Positions 1 through 12,300 of a stretch of DNA of 64,000 nt are shown one piece after another. The DNA is taken from assembly GCA_013339895.1 (NCBI GenBank), contig JABACO010000001.1, positions 5,730,218 to 5,794,217 of the forward strand, written 5' to 3'. Origin of the DNA: Ephydatia muelleri. Its lineage: Eukaryota; Porifera; Demospongiae; Spongillida; Spongillidae. The notes beneath the pieces are model-generated. The model was not told the origin of the DNA and did no database searches. It worked only from the letters and a program-made list of their open reading frames with translations. Within the stretch, counting starts at the first letter, position 1. Each line of letters begins with the position of its first letter. Position numbers and translations under genes: made by a program.

Positions 1-295
1 ATTCTTTAATGCAATTACTTGCCTTTTTGGTGATCATTGTACCAAATAAATTATTGAATTGTGCCCTCATGAATTGTTATGTGTATGTAATTGTGTGTCA
101 GTGTGATGTACATTGCATTATTTCAATAAAAATAAAAATTATTATTACTAGATTGAGCAAGAGGCTAGCTATGCAAGTGGGAATCTGTGAAACTGAGGCA
201 CTGTGCCAAATGTACTGTCTGCTGGCTGTCACACTGATGAGACAGAATGCAAGAGCCATCCTCCTCAGATGTGCCCGTGCTCCCCTTCTTGAGTA

Positions 296-322
296 TTCTC
301 ATTAGTGTATTCTTGTATCCTG

Positions 323-371
<49 letters not shown>

Positions 372-427
372 TTTTTTTTTGTATAATAATAATTGAAATA
401 CAGGATACAAGAATACACTAATGAGAA
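296..427. repeat. 27-bp inverted repeat around an ATT/AT microsatellite
   Basis: Arms at 296-322 and 401-427 are exact reverse complements (27 bp). They enclose a loop made of an ATT run, a TA run and a T run (about 325-381). The right arm lies in the presumed 3' UTR of the adjacent minus-strand LINE and the left arm lies outside it. The pair may therefore record an inverted duplication formed at insertion, or a separate hairpin. Confidence 0.9.
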
Positions 428-501
428 TTAATGCACTATTGGAATAAATGCTCATACAGAAATATTATTAATATTGTCCACAAAAAACACCTATAGATGT
501 T

Positions 502-2502
502 CTAAACAACATAGCTTCTACCTAGAATGGATCTAGCCACTGAACGCACCAGGGACATATTAAGGCGGCTGTAGATGGTGTGGAGGGCCCAAGACTTTGA
601 AGTTCCTTGGTGCATCCCGAGTGCAGAAGCGAGGCGGGAAAAGACACCCTGAGCTTCCATGCCCCAGTTACCAAAGGTCTCCACTGCTAGGGGGATGCAG
701 GCCCAGCCCAGCTCCTGGCACTTAGCATCATTTGCAGTGTGTTTCCTGCATTCTGCAGCATAGGCTGCTGCCCCAGCAGTGGAACTGGCGTCTCTCAAGG
801 TGGCAGGGGTGAGGGGAGATGTTACCGTGATGTCCAGGGCAGCAGGAGATCCTCTGTCCCAACCCTGAACCAGGACATCCGCTGGGCGAGTGTTAGAGTG
901 GTCACTAGTGAGCCCATACCCAGCTTCCACTCTTACTGAGAGGTGGGCTTGGCGACAGAAGTCAGCAACGATGTCACGAAGGTGGTTGTGTCTGATCACC
1001 ACATCTCCCCCATGCCTGCAAGAAGTCGCGTGGTGACCCAGAGGATCAAGAACCAGATCAGGGCAGAAGGGGCAGGGAGAGGCGTCTGAAGTTTTGAGAC
1101 CGAGCCACCACCTAATGGCCATTTGGAACTCTGCTGATTCAAGGTGCATTTTCAACCACGTAGAAGGGATAGCAGTAATCCAAGAACTGGCATGGGGAGA
1201 AGAAACTGAGAGCATGCGAGCCTTGTTCACCGGGGAAGCTGAAGACAGCAGAGAATGGAATGCAAAAGAATCCAGCATCTGGGACAGTGACTTCTGCTGA
1301 GGAGGAGAATTGAGCACTGATTCCATGGTGATGGAGTCCTGTGGAGAGACTCGGGCATTGAAACGAAGAATGGCCTGTTGTAAATGAATGTTGTCAGGGT
1401 TCCCCATTTCTAAAGATGCCAGAGAAGAGATGAAGGCTGCACACGAGTGAAGAGACAGAGAACGCAGGCCGAGCCCACCCCGCTTAGGACTAAGTTGAGC
1501 TTGCTGCCATTGTGGGTCTAGCACATCTATTGCTACACAAGAAGAGAAGCAAAGTCTCACTTCTTCGTCAAAGAACTTCAAGGAATCTTCACAGAGGATG
1601 GTTGGGGTGGTTCTAGCAAGGTGTACTAACTTGCAGTAGCCTCCACACATGCGGAGGAGAGAGATGGCAACATGGAGATCAACTGCAGCCACATCTGAGA
1701 TCGCTCTCAGCAGTACCTTGAAAAGATTGTGTTTCTCAGCAAAGAAGCGAGAACAATGCACAAGGTCACCTATAGGAGCCCCAAGGATCTCCAGGTTGGG
1801 TAGGAATGAGGACTTAACAGAGGCTGGAAAAAGAGAGCAACCATTCCTACTAAACACTTCACACTTGGGATAATTGATGAACAGACCCAGGTGGGGCCCC
1901 AACTCTTCAATTAGATGCAGAGCTCGTACTACAGCTGACCTCTCCCCCGCCAGTATGCTATCATCCAGGTACCAAGCATTGAAGCGAAGATCGATGCAAT
2001 CGTCGTCAGCCTCTATGCTAGAAACAAGCTTATGGAGGACCAAAGCAAACAACATTGGGCCAAGGGGATCTCCCTGCTGAACACCTGACTGTGAGCTGAT
2101 TTTGCCCATGGAGTGCCACAAAATGGAGTGAGAACCATAGCACCATGAGACCCATGGTAGCAGTTCAGGGAAGAAAGAGGAACACTCATCAAGAACTGCT
2201 TGCCTGGAAACCCTGTTAAATGCATTAGACATGTCAACCTTGCAGACTACGAAGTCCCCACTCATCCAGCCATCATCAATGCACTTTCTCAATTTGTGAA
2301 CCACCTTTTCTACGCCTGCCTTACATGCCACGCCAAACTGGGAAGGCTGAAAAAAGGTGGAGAACTTATCTCTGAGGATAGAGCAAAGGCACTTTCCTGT
2401 GAGTCTGCGAAGTGTTTCACCAACAACTATGGGTCTAATGTCAGTATATCGACCCTCGCTGATTTTACCCTTGTTTAGTGCAATCAATCTACCGCCAGAC
2501 AA
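502..2502 (-). pseudogene. LINE reverse transcriptase-endonuclease frame (one base out of frame with its N-terminal part)
   Basis: The frame has no ATG near its start; it opens at SGGRLIALNK, which continues the upstream frame after a one-base shift in a T run at 2501-2505. RT motifs are visible: A in KVDMSNAFNR, B in SGVQQGDPLGP, C in WYLDDS. A CPFC...H...C finger near residue 480 is followed by a restriction-like endonuclease signature, RPADVLV...AALDITVTSP. The stop is at 502-504. It would copy element RNA at a nicked target. Apart from the shift, about 660 residues are open, so the copy is young. The shift may be a sequencing error, a mutation or programmed frameshifting. Confidence 0.8.
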
Positions 2503-4322
2503 AAAGCAGAAACACTTTTGGGGGCCTTACCTGAGGCTAGAATGTTAACAACCCCCTTCAGGGAGTCACAGATTGGGGTTTGGAGAGGTATTGAAGCTGC
2601 ATCAAGAATGTGTTGAATGGATAGGCCAGAGGGACCTGCCGAGGTTCCTTTAGTGAAGGATCTCAAAATGCGCAGGATGTCAAAGGAAGGGCCAAGGGTA
2701 ACGGGGTTGCTGGCTATGTCCGGGATTGTGGGGTGAGGACAGGAAGGATTCTTGGACTGTAGCAAGTTCCATGTTGCACTGTTAGAAGGTGCAATGCCAC
2801 TGGAGAGCAGCATGCGGCAAGCTTTTCCCATCAATCCTGAGCGGCCTAGTGAAATGGCTGAAGAGATTTCTTGACTGTGGGTAGATGTTCTGAGGTTTTT
2901 GGAAGAATTATGGAGGTTGGCTCGGGTTACAGACATTGACCAGAGGGTGACCAGATCATTATTTAGCCACATCTTGCACAGTGACTCGATTGGGGTGTGT
3001 GGGTTGACGACACTTCTCTGCTTCAAAGAGGGAAGGACACACTTTGGGAGCATGAACAGTTTCAACCAAGCCTCTTCGGAATTATGGAGGAGAACCTCCT
3101 TCAGAGCTGATGAGAGGGCTCGGGCAAATGCCGGCCGGGCTTTGGTAGGAACGAAGCGTAGAGTTGGGTGATGCAGCTGACAGACCTCCTCAAAGGTGGG
3201 AAGACTCAGGTTGATCTGTGGCTCTGGTGCTATGGGGGACTGGAGATGGGCTGTTTGGTCGGTTAGTCTTTGTGAGCAGCGCTGGAGGTGAGAGGCCTGC
3301 CTGGTGTTAGCCACTAATTGGGAACAGTTGGGACACACAAACAAATTTTGGTCCAAAAGCCACTCTGCAGGTACCTGACCAGGAAGGGCTCCACTGGCAT
3401 TTAGGGACATGTGGATGCGCCACATGGATGGGGCTATAAGAGCTGTACACCCCTCGATGGTACACTGCTTTCTGATTGGTGTGACTGGAGGAGCTGAGGT
3501 GGACAGGGGGGAAGGATCCGGAGGATTTTGCCGGGATTCTACTGGGGGGCGCTGTGAAAGAGCAGAAGGATTGCAAGGCTGGGGCGAAGTAGGAAGAGAT
3601 GAGACAGTGTGCGCCGGCGGGGAGGTTGGAGGCAGCACGGTGGAAGATGGTTGTGTCATAGGATGCAATGGTTGAAGATGAGAAGTGGATTGAATAATGA
3701 CGTTTGGGGGAGCAGGAGCATTAGCACAATTTCCCCTTCTCCCGGGGTAACAGTTCACACAGGAGCGCTCCTCCCGACAGCACTTGCAAGCCGTGCAACG
3801 GGCGCCTGAGGAATGGCACTTGCAACAAGTGGCCGATAGTGACTCGCACTCCTGGGAAGGTGACAATGGAGATTGGGAACAAGTCTGCTGATTCGTTGCC
3901 CAAAGTAACGTCGATGAGGGATCAATAAACCCAGATGACGACTGCTGCATATTTTGAGGGCAGTACGATGCCGAGGGGCTCGGAAGTGATGACGGAAGCT
4001 CTGAAGACAAGGCCGGAGCCATCGTCTCTATGGACGCTTGCAGCTGCTGTAGTGTTGGTTGTAATGATTCCAGCTGCTCAGTGTCAGGGGAGCGAGTGGT
4101 AGACCCTGGGAGATGGTTCGAAGGTACCGTCGCCGTCGTCGAAGCGCTGTGGTGAGAAAATCTATTACAGCACTTACCGTGTTTAGCAGGGAGACAACAC
4201 GTGCAGGCTCGTCCTGCCTTCGCACACGCGCAAAACTTGCAACGGGCGTTTCTGCCATTGCAGCTGCAGCAGGGATGAGCTCTTATAGATCTTCCTGGGC
4301 TGGATTGGCTGCGATTAGGCAT
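2484..4322 (-). CDS. LINE N-terminal reading frame: Cys-rich clusters, zinc finger and start of the RT region
   Basis: This 612-codon frame starts at an ATG 4320-4322, about 65 nt inside the presumed 5' end. Residues about 18-52 and 165-200 form two related cysteine clusters (CxxC/CxC pattern ending in Cys-x-Asn), followed by Ser/Pro/Thr-rich linkers. A C2H2-like segment with CPNC and a later H...C lies near residues 285-350. The last hundred residues resemble the region upstream of RT in this LINE class and end in APKSVSAF, where the frame leaves the conserved sequence and hits TGA. Function inferred: nucleic-acid binding and target recognition during target-primed reverse transcription. Confidence 0.75.
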   Translation of the reverse strand: MPNRSQSSPGRSIRAHPCCSCNGRNARCKFCACAKAGRACTCCLPAKHGKCCNRFSHHSASTTATVPSNHLPGSTTRSPDTEQLESLQPTLQQLQASIETMAPALSSELPSSLPSPSASYCPQNMQQSSSGFIDPSSTLLWATNQQTCSQSPLSPSQECESLSATCCKCHSSGARCTACKCCREERSCVNCYPGRRGNCANAPAPPNVIIQSTSHLQPLHPMTQPSSTVLPPTSPPAHTVSSLPTSPQPCNPSALSQRPPVESRQNPPDPSPLSTSAPPVTPIRKQCTIEGCTALIAPSMWRIHMSLNASGALPGQVPAEWLLDQNLFVCPNCSQLVANTRQASHLQRCSQRLTDQTAHLQSPIAPEPQINLSLPTFEEVCQLHHPTLRFVPTKARPAFARALSSALKEVLLHNSEEAWLKLFMLPKCVLPSLKQRSVVNPHTPIESLCKMWLNNDLVTLWSMSVTRANLHNSSKNLRTSTHSQEISSAISLGRSGLMGKACRMLLSSGIAPSNSATWNLLQSKNPSCPHPTIPDIASNPVTLGPSFDILRILRSFTKGTSAGPSGLSIQHILDAASIPLQTPICDSLKGVVNILASGKAPKSVSAFCLAVD

Positions 4323-4388
4323 GAATAGGCCTATCTAGACGATGAATTCAAAATAGCCGCAACCGCGAAAGCGGACGCCATTTTTATC

Positions 4389-4490
4389 TATTATTATTAT
4401 TATTATTATTATTTTACTTTTTGTTAGCACTTTTATTGTACATTAAATACATCATTATTATAATTATAATAATAATTATTATTATTATTT
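4389..4490. repeat. ATT-rich simple repeats
   Basis: An ATT run (4389-4414) and a second AT-rich block (about 4451-4490) sit immediately beyond the 5' end of the LINE. Confidence 0.9.
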
Positions 4491-4904
4491 TAAAAACATT
4501 TGTACTGGCTTATAATTGGATACAACACAATTCCATACAATACAACAACTGTGTCCAATTGTGTTCACACATAAACTTGGTGCTTGGAAAGAAATGTCCT
4601 TTCAATCACAAAGTCTTGAGTCTAGGCGTGAGCATAGAGGCCAACTAAAAAGGTCTACTCAGAGCTCCTCTTAGAGGTTTTACTTAGCTTTGTCCGCCAG
4701 CTGGACCGAATGGCCTAGCATGTGACATGATGAGGGAGAAAGAAAGAAGAATGGTATGTACCAGTTATGCGGCAGTTCACAAGGAATTCTGGAAGGAGAG
4801 GAGTGTGTGAATGGGGGGAGGGGGGAGGAAGGAAGCAAAAGAGGATACAGAGGATGGGCAGGAGTAATTTTTGTAACGTATAGATCCAGAATGGCATGCA
4901 ACAT

Positions 4905-5003
4905 GCTAATGCATATACAAATATACACATAAACATATACACATACAACTGAATACATGCACACACATGCACACACATACACATGGACACATACACATAC
5001 ACT
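4905..5003. repeat. Degenerate ACACATAC simple repeat
   Basis: About 95 nt of ACACATAC-type repeats. Short open frames across it are low complexity. Confidence 0.8.
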
Positions 5004-5127
5004 GTTAATTAGTGTGAATTTTCAGCAGGATCTGAAGACGTTATTATCCTTTCAGATCAAACCAGGCCACAGGAAGCAATGCCTTGTGATATATAGTCAG
5101 CACTGATCTAACAGCACAATGTGTACA

Positions 5128-5930
5128 TTGCTAATAAGCACCCTTCACCCACACTCCGTCACCACTGTACCCTCCACCCACCTTCCATCACCACTGCACC
5201 CTTCACACACACTCCGTCACCACTGTACCCTCCACCCACCCTCCATCACCACTGCACCCTTCACCCACACTCCGTCACCACTGTACCCTCCACCCACCTT
5301 CCATCACCACTGCACCCTTCGCACACACTCTGTCACCACTGTACCCTCCACCCACCCTCCATCACCACTGCACCCTTCACCCACACTCCGTCACCACTGT
5401 ACCCTCCACCCACCCTCCATCACCACTGCACCCTTCACACACACTCTGTCACCACTGTACCCTCCACCCACCCTCCATCACCACTGCACCCTTCACCCAC
5501 ACTCCGTCACCACTGTACCCTCCCCCACCCTCCATCACCGCTGTACCCTCCACCCACCCTCCATCACCACTGTACTCTCCACCCACCCTGTACTCTCCAC
5601 CCACTCTCTACTCTCCACCCACCCTTCACCCACCCTGTACTCTCCTCCAACCAGCCTCCATCACCACTGTACCCTCCACCCACCCTCCATCACCACTGTA
5701 CCCTCCACCCACCCTCCATCAACACTGTTCTCCACCCACCCACCATCACCAATTCCCTCTACCCACCCTGCACTCTCCACCCACCCTCTACCCTCCATCC
5801 ACCCTCCATCACACTATAATCTCCACCCGCCTTCCATCACCACTCCCTCTACCCACCCTGTACTCTCCACACACCCTCCATCACCACTGTACCCTCCGCC
5901 CACCCTTCATCACCACTGTACCCTTTGATC
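5128..5930. repeat. Minisatellite, 29-bp unit organised as a 58-bp dimer
   Basis: The unit is CATCACCACTGTACCCTCCA followed by a CCCACCC-type tail. In the left part (to about 5520) two 29-bp variants alternate as a 58-bp higher-order unit (TCCATC/TCCGTC, CCTCC/CCTTC). Further right the monomers degenerate into shorter CTCCACCCACCCTGTA repeats. Open frames of 230-270 codons across it arise because the unit lacks stops. Confidence 0.93.
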
Positions 5931-5939
5931 ACCAAATGT

Positions 5940-6459
5940 ACCCTCCATCAACAACTGTCTGCATCTAAATTAACCTAATTGTATCAAGTACTACTATTAA
6001 GCTTGTGCAAGCAAACATACCTTGAAATGCAGTAAAGCTTTACCATTGACTCTGTAAGTCCTTATCAGCTAGCTTGAGCCAAAGGTTTGTAGTAACGCAT
6101 TTAGGTTAGAGTTACTAGTATTCTGCAGTTAGGAAGAAGAGCAGAGCAAATATTTAGCTTTGTCCTGAGTGGTATATATACACTGTAATAGTTCTTCAGA
6201 TGTACTACAGTACGGGAAATTGTAAAGCGACCTCTTCACGCGCGCGAAACGGTTTATAAGGCCACACCCACTGGCTAGCTCGACTGCTAATCATCTTACC
6301 GAATCGTTTACAAAGGAATGGTTCATACAGCAAAAATATGGCGTATAAAACACCACGCATCTTGGTTATGTCGACGTCACACCGACGAGACACCGTTCCA
6401 CCCAGCTAGCTATGTCGATGCGGATCAGCTATAAATAAATATTAATTTTTGCGCACGTC
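5940..6459. other. No gene recognised
   Basis: Unique AT-moderate sequence between the minisatellite and the hAT element. No conserved frame was seen on either strand. Confidence 0.5.
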
Positions 6460-9326
6460 CATGGGCGTAGGAACCGGGGGGGCCAGGGGGGCCTTGGCCC
6501 CCCCAATCATGTAAAAGGGGGGGCCGATATGCTTTACGGCCCCCCCAATAATTTATTCTATACATTTTAATTTTATCTCCGCACTGTTTCCATCGAACCG
6601 TAATGTTCAATGATTATGTAAATCATTGATTGCATAATCATAGTGTAATCATTTCCAAACCTATTTATTCATGTTGGAGTAATATTCAAATCTGCTCGTG
6701 TGGTCGTTTGTTGTGTTTGATCGTTGCTACAGCTGGTTGCCACAATGAAATCAATTGTATCGTATTTTACCGACTCTAGCAAGACTAGTTGCGCAGCGTC
6801 CTCCTCTCAAGGTTCAATGCAATCCGGTAGTACCCAGATAGTAATGCTTTCTTCAGAGGCTGAAATAGAAACAGCCGAGTGGACTGATGGATCTGATGTA
6901 ACTAAGAAAAGAAAGCAGGATGCTGTTGCGGGTGTTCATGACCATCAAAATGGGGTTGAGGCACATTTCGTAGCCCCGGCTACTCCTGCACAACTAGAAC
7001 TGAACAGTGATAATCAAAGCAGTGAACAAAAAGATAGTGGCACTGAGATCGCCAAATGTTTGGGGCCATGCTGCAATGAAGAAACTATCCTGTATCAAAC
7101 AAGGGAAGAGGCGTTACTTGCACAAACAGTTATCATTTATGGAAGTGGAAGAAACAAGCGAGAGAGAAGTTTTCAAGCGTCTTGGTATGAATCGTATAAA
7201 TGGCTAGTCTTATGCACCTCACGGTTGAAAGCTTTTTGTTTTTACTGCCGGTTTTTAACTTCTCGTGGTCTGAATACATTTAGCTCTAAAGCAGATGGAG
7301 CGTTTTCAATTGAAGGTTTTAGTAATTGGAAAAAGGCTCTTGAAAAGTTTGCTGATCACGAGCGCTGCCAAGCACATAAGGAAGCCTGTATCAAGTTCAA
7401 TGCGATTATGAAGCAAAAATCTGTAGATGAGCAATTGAAACTCGTCGCACAAAAAGAACAAATAGAAAGGCGCCAAATGTTCCTGACACTATTGTCATCA
7501 TTGAGATATCTACTTCGACAAGGTCTTGCTGTTAGAGGTCACGGTGACGATTCTGAAGGAAATCTTTCACAACTGTTGAAGGCTCGTGCGGAGGATAGCA
7601 TTGCTTTGCAAAAGTGGATAAAAACAGGTTCATATCAGTCCCCAGAAGTATTAAATGAACTGACTAATACAATTGGCGCTGAAGTATTAAGGGAGGTGTT
7701 GAATGGTATCAAGAGTTCTAGATGGTTCTCTATAATTGGAGATGAAACAAGGGACATTTCAAATTCAGAACAACTCTCGATCTCTATACGGTGGGTCGAT
7801 AAAGACTACTCCATTCATGAAGATTTTATTGGCATGTTTAAGGTACCTAAAACAGATGCAGAGACGCTATCTTTGGCAATTGAGGATGTTCTAGTTCGTT
7901 GTGTGTTACCAATAAGCCAGTGTCGGGGCCAGGCATACGATGGGGCGTCAAACATGGCCGGACCCAAGAGCGGTTGTAGCAGCACGCATACTTCAACGAC
8001 AACCTACAGCCATCCCAGTCCACTGTTTATGTCACTGCATTAATCTTTGTTTACAAGATGTCAGCCGAAAATGCAAGTGTATCAGAGATGCCCTGGACTT
8101 AGTATACGAGCTTGTTGGTCTAATAAAGTATTCGCCCAAACGAGAGCACTTGTTTACGCAATACCAGCTGCAAGATTCTCCAAACATTCACCGACTGAAA
8201 CCGTTATGCCCAACTAGATGGACATGCCGAACTGGCTCCATCAATGCCGTGATTGAAAACTACGCTGTGTTACAACAAACATTAGAGGAGATAGCGGAGA
8301 CGTGCCGTGATGAATACGGGCGAAAAGCAGCAGGATTCCAAGCCTTAATGGGAAAGTTTTCAACATTTTTTGGACTAAAATTGGCTCATGTGGTCTTTGG
8401 AGCTTCAGAACAGTTGTCAACAACACTGCAGAGCAAAGACACAACAGCACAGGATGCAAGACTTGCTGTTAACCTTTGCAAAGCGTTTTACGATAGGCAG
8501 AGGGATGCTTCAGCATTCCAGATCTTCTATCAAGCAGTTCTTCTTGAAGCCAATGGTAAGACAGAGCCTCCCACTCTACCGAGATACAGCAACCCTCCAA
8601 AAAGAATAAATGATGGTGATGCTAATTTTAGGTTTGCAACAGCCGAACATTATCACAGACGAGAGTATTTTGAGATAATGGAGAGTCTATCGGGGGAACT
8701 AGATGCACGGTTTGATCAAAAGGGTTTCCACCTGGCTGCACTGGTAGAAGCCACCATCCTTGATAACTGCAGTGGCAAATCATATCCGATTCCAAAAGAA
8801 GTGCAGGATCTCTATTCTAAAGATCTGAATATTGACCGTTTGCAGACCCAATTATCCATGCTTCCCGATCTCGTGAAGTCCTATGTTCTAGAAGGAAAAC
8901 AAATAACGAAGGTTACCACCATTCGTACCTTATGTGATGTTTTAAACGCTTTTCCCATAGTGAAAGATATGCTATCAGAAGTGCACTCTTTATTAATTCT
9001 ATATATGACTATTCCAGTTACTTCATCAACAGCAGAAAGAACTTTTTCAGCGCTGCGGCGTCTCAAGTCCTACATGAGATCGACAATGACCCAAGAACGT
9101 TTGAACAATGTGATGGTGGCGCATATATATAAGGAAATAACTGATCGCATAAGCCTTATCAATATTGCACAAAGGTTTTGCTCGGCAAACGATCGAAGAA
9201 AGGTTTACTTTGGACATTTTGCGTAGTCATGCATATATAGAGTGTATTTTTGTTTAATTTATATACGTGCACGCTTTTTTAATAAAACAGGGCCCCCCCA
9301 ATCCCAAAACCATTCCTACGCCCATG
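6460..9326 (+). mobile_element. Complete hAT transposon with 14-bp TIRs and 5-bp TSD
   Basis: The termini are exact inverted repeats, CATGGGCGTAGGAA at 6460-6473 and its complement at 9313-9326. They are followed inward by G-rich sub-termini on the left and C-rich ones on the right. ACGTC flanks both sides (6455-6459 and 9327-9331) as a 5-bp target duplication. The single gene inside encodes a TTF-finger/hAT-dimerisation transposase. At 2,867 bp it is of autonomous size. Confidence 0.92.
6745..9226 (+). pseudogene. hAT transposase (TTF-type zinc finger, ZMYM1/DUF4371-like), one-base frameshift
   Basis: The first ATG is at 6745. An N-terminal tail opens with MKSIVSYF. Then comes a TTF/BED-like finger (about residues 140-220, with WYESYKWL, FCFYC and a C..H pair), a DUF4371-type RNase H-like core (GDETRDISNSEQLS, YDGASNM), and the C-terminal dimerisation domain (PVTSSTAERTFSALRRLKSY) ending at 9226. 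At 7974-7975 one extra T splits the frame: GASNMAGPKSG continues as AARILQRQ only in the next frame. No other lesion was seen, so the copy is recent and may be intact if the T is a sequencing error. Confidence 0.88.
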
Positions 9327-12300
9327 ACGTCACGTCCTGACTATAGCTCGACCCAAAACTTTAGTTGGCCTAGCTAGTGGCTCGAGGAGTGGACAGTATA
9401 TTATCAATCCAAGATACAGCGCTATAGCCTAGAACTGCGTCATTTGTACGGTTGTACACAAGTTGCAACGCGATGTCGCTTTACTGAAGCTAGCTATCGA
9501 TTCATGCATGTTGGTCTGATCACAGCTAGTACAACTACAGTCCAGAGTGTGTCATGTTCGCATGCGCGCCTCGTACGCCCTACGTTTACTCCTGATGGTG
9601 CTTGGTGCCATTCCAGGCAGAAACCGCCATGCAACAGTGACGTAGCATGAATGACATCATACATTTGTCCACATTTTACAGTGGGGTGCCTGAGGAAACT
9701 TTTGCGTAGGGGGCAAAATTATACTAATTGTGCCTAAAAATGTCTAGGTGGTTCAGGTTTTATAAACCACTCGGTAGACTTGAACTTTCGGTCTGCGTGA
9801 TTGGAAAAAAATTGAAGAAACATAACAATTTCATGTTCCACGTACTAAGGTATGTAGAGAACACAAAACGGTGTAGGGAAATAGCAGTGAGCATATTTTA
9901 ACGAAGACCAGAACACAAAAACGATGGGATATCTTCACCTGTATCATAATCCGTTTGGTAGACTTACCATTTATGTTACGTTTAAGAACGGTGAGCGTTG
10001 GAAGACATTTCTTCATAGACTTCCCGTTCAATTAATTTTAAACGCGTAACGCGGGTATTCAATTATTCAAGTCCGCAATTGCTGGACATGATAATTCCTT
10101 TATCAAATGATTCTTACACACCAGAAGTTCATACATATTAAAATGATTGTTGTTTAATAGTCAGGAGGGCATTCATATGAAATGCCACCTCTTACGCATA
10201 CAAGCTTGTCTGTATCAAGGATAGGGCTAAGAGCACTGAAGAGGATGAGGCTCACTAGTGGCTAGTAAATGCATTACATGCATGCGCATGCCATCTCCTC
10301 TCCCTTCCCACACCTTCCACTTTGTGTTAGTATTCGTGGATTGATACATGCATAAATATAATTCTGTTCCTCTCAGATTCAGGTCCAGTTGATTGGGTGT
10401 TGTATGTGGTATGTTGTAAATTGTATGCATCGTGCACTGAACACATGCATGATTTCAACAGGTATCTTGTGGGAGTGCGAAAAACGATATACAAGGGAAT
10501 TGAATGTTCTCTTTTGATACAACCCCATCATCATAAAACAGGACAATTTGCATCACAAATACAACAATTGCAGGAATATTCTTCAGTCAGAGGGAGCCCA
10601 GCACTTCTAAAATACAAGCAACTGTGTGGAGCAATTAAGTATCATTTTTGTGATACTAAATGTAATAGTCATTGGACATTCAGGTGGGAGGGGGGGCAGG
10701 GAGGTGAGTGGTTGTGGAGAGGGCCATGCAGCAAGGCTTCCCCAGAAAGTTTGTGTGTAGTGTATAATTGATGCCCAGTGCCTAAATATAGCACTAATTT
10801 TTTAACATCAATTGTTCAAGAAGCTGATCAAAGCCTGCTATTTTCAAAACAATGTAACAGAGTATAAAACTCAAATCATGACTTAACTCCCGTTCAATAC
10901 AATGCTCTTCAGTATACTGCTGCCATGAGTACTAGCCAAATCAGGTCAAAAAAAAACAAGACCTTTTACTGTGCTTGTGGGAAGTGATGGTGAAAACCTC
11001 ACTATGAGCACAATATACATAATCATATACTGGCAAGGTCTGAACTTTGTGATATGCAGGTTCAGCTGAAGCAAAATGATGACATCTTGTTCTGCTGGTC
11101 AGTATTGAGCTTCATGGAGCCATGAAAATGCCACAACAATCCTTGAAATGACTATTGACCTCTGGATTATTACTCAAGGCTTTTGGATGTATGTGTAGAG
11201 CACTAAAAGATGACCCTAAAGAAGATGAATAAAAAGATGTTAGGAAATCACTGTGTGATTTGTGACGCTTGTCTTTCTTGTGCACTATAATTCCTTTTGA
11301 ATAGAATTGCTGAATTAAGGAAATTATTCATGATTTGAAGCTCAATATTTTATTGCTGATAGGGGTGTATGATAGGAACCCATTCAACCATTTGTATGGA
11401 AAACACCAATATCCATGAGATGGCCGAATTAATAAATCCTGTCTGGTACATGTAAGACTATATGATAGTTAATGGTTACATACACTGCAGCAAACAATTT
11501 GTGATGTTCAGCTCGTTAATAATCTATACATATCTACAATTTCTTCACTCACAGTTGTAATGGTACTCTTCATAAACAGTTCTACTTGAATAAATGCAGT
11601 ACTTATAATTATATACAAATAACCAAGCACAAAACTACCCCTAACTCTCAAGTAGGTCCATTGTTGTGGCTACTCTATTGGAACGGGCGATTAAGCTGCA
11701 CGAGCATAAGAGTACACTTAGCCTGACGTAGATGAAATTTAGCATGATAGTCTGAGTGGAATTGGCTTGTGCCGCAAGTCATGCTACCAGCAATGGCTTC
11801 AGGCCTTGTAAGCCTCCTTTCATGACCCAAACCAGCACCAGCTTCCAGGTTCAACAAAGCTCTTATGCAGAAATCAAATATAGCGTTAACGGAAAGTATT
11901 ATGGCAAGCCACTACATCTCCCGCAAATGTACAGGTAACTGCATGGTGTGCATCCAGAGCTTTATCAGGACAGTAAGCACATACCACTCCTTGTGGTGTT
12001 AGAGGCACATTTGATGTTCCACTGCATTTCATTGGGAGCCATGTTAAACCCCAATCTTGGGGAGGGGACTACCTGTAACCATGAGGAGACATGCACAGAA
12101 GAAATGGCGCCTGATGTAGAACAGTTCAATTATTTCACACAGTTAACAGAAGCATTTGTAGGCTTTAGCAGATATCAAACTGACAGACATGGCTTATAGC
12201 ATATCCACTGGTGTGAGCCCAGAAAGCCCTTCACTGTCTTCGATGTTGCTTGGCAGCCTTCCCAAGCTGTAAGAAACCTTATATGTCTCAAACGCTTACA

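Larger units (their letters stand above)
381..4388 (-). mobile_element. Non-LTR retrotransposon with restriction-like endonuclease (R4/Dong/R2-type), nearly full length
   Basis: The minus strand carries an N-terminal cysteine-rich/zinc-finger reading frame, then reverse transcriptase, a CCHC-type finger and a C-terminal PD-(D/E)XK-like endonuclease. That is the order expected of the RLE group of LINEs. The two frames overlap at 2484-2502 and differ by one base. ATT microsatellite lies beyond both ends (about 327-356 and 4389-4414), which recalls Dong elements that insert in TAA repeats. The exact 3' end is uncertain because of the inverted repeat at 296-427. Relatives of the same family occur in this window at 26.6-27.7, 46.9-47.9 and 62.1-62.3 kb. 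Confidence 0.85.

Noticed and set aside
5119..5928. 269- and 232-codon Pro/Ser/Thr/His-rich open frames
   Set aside because: They lie wholly in the 29/58-bp minisatellite and are open in more than one frame because the unit lacks stops.
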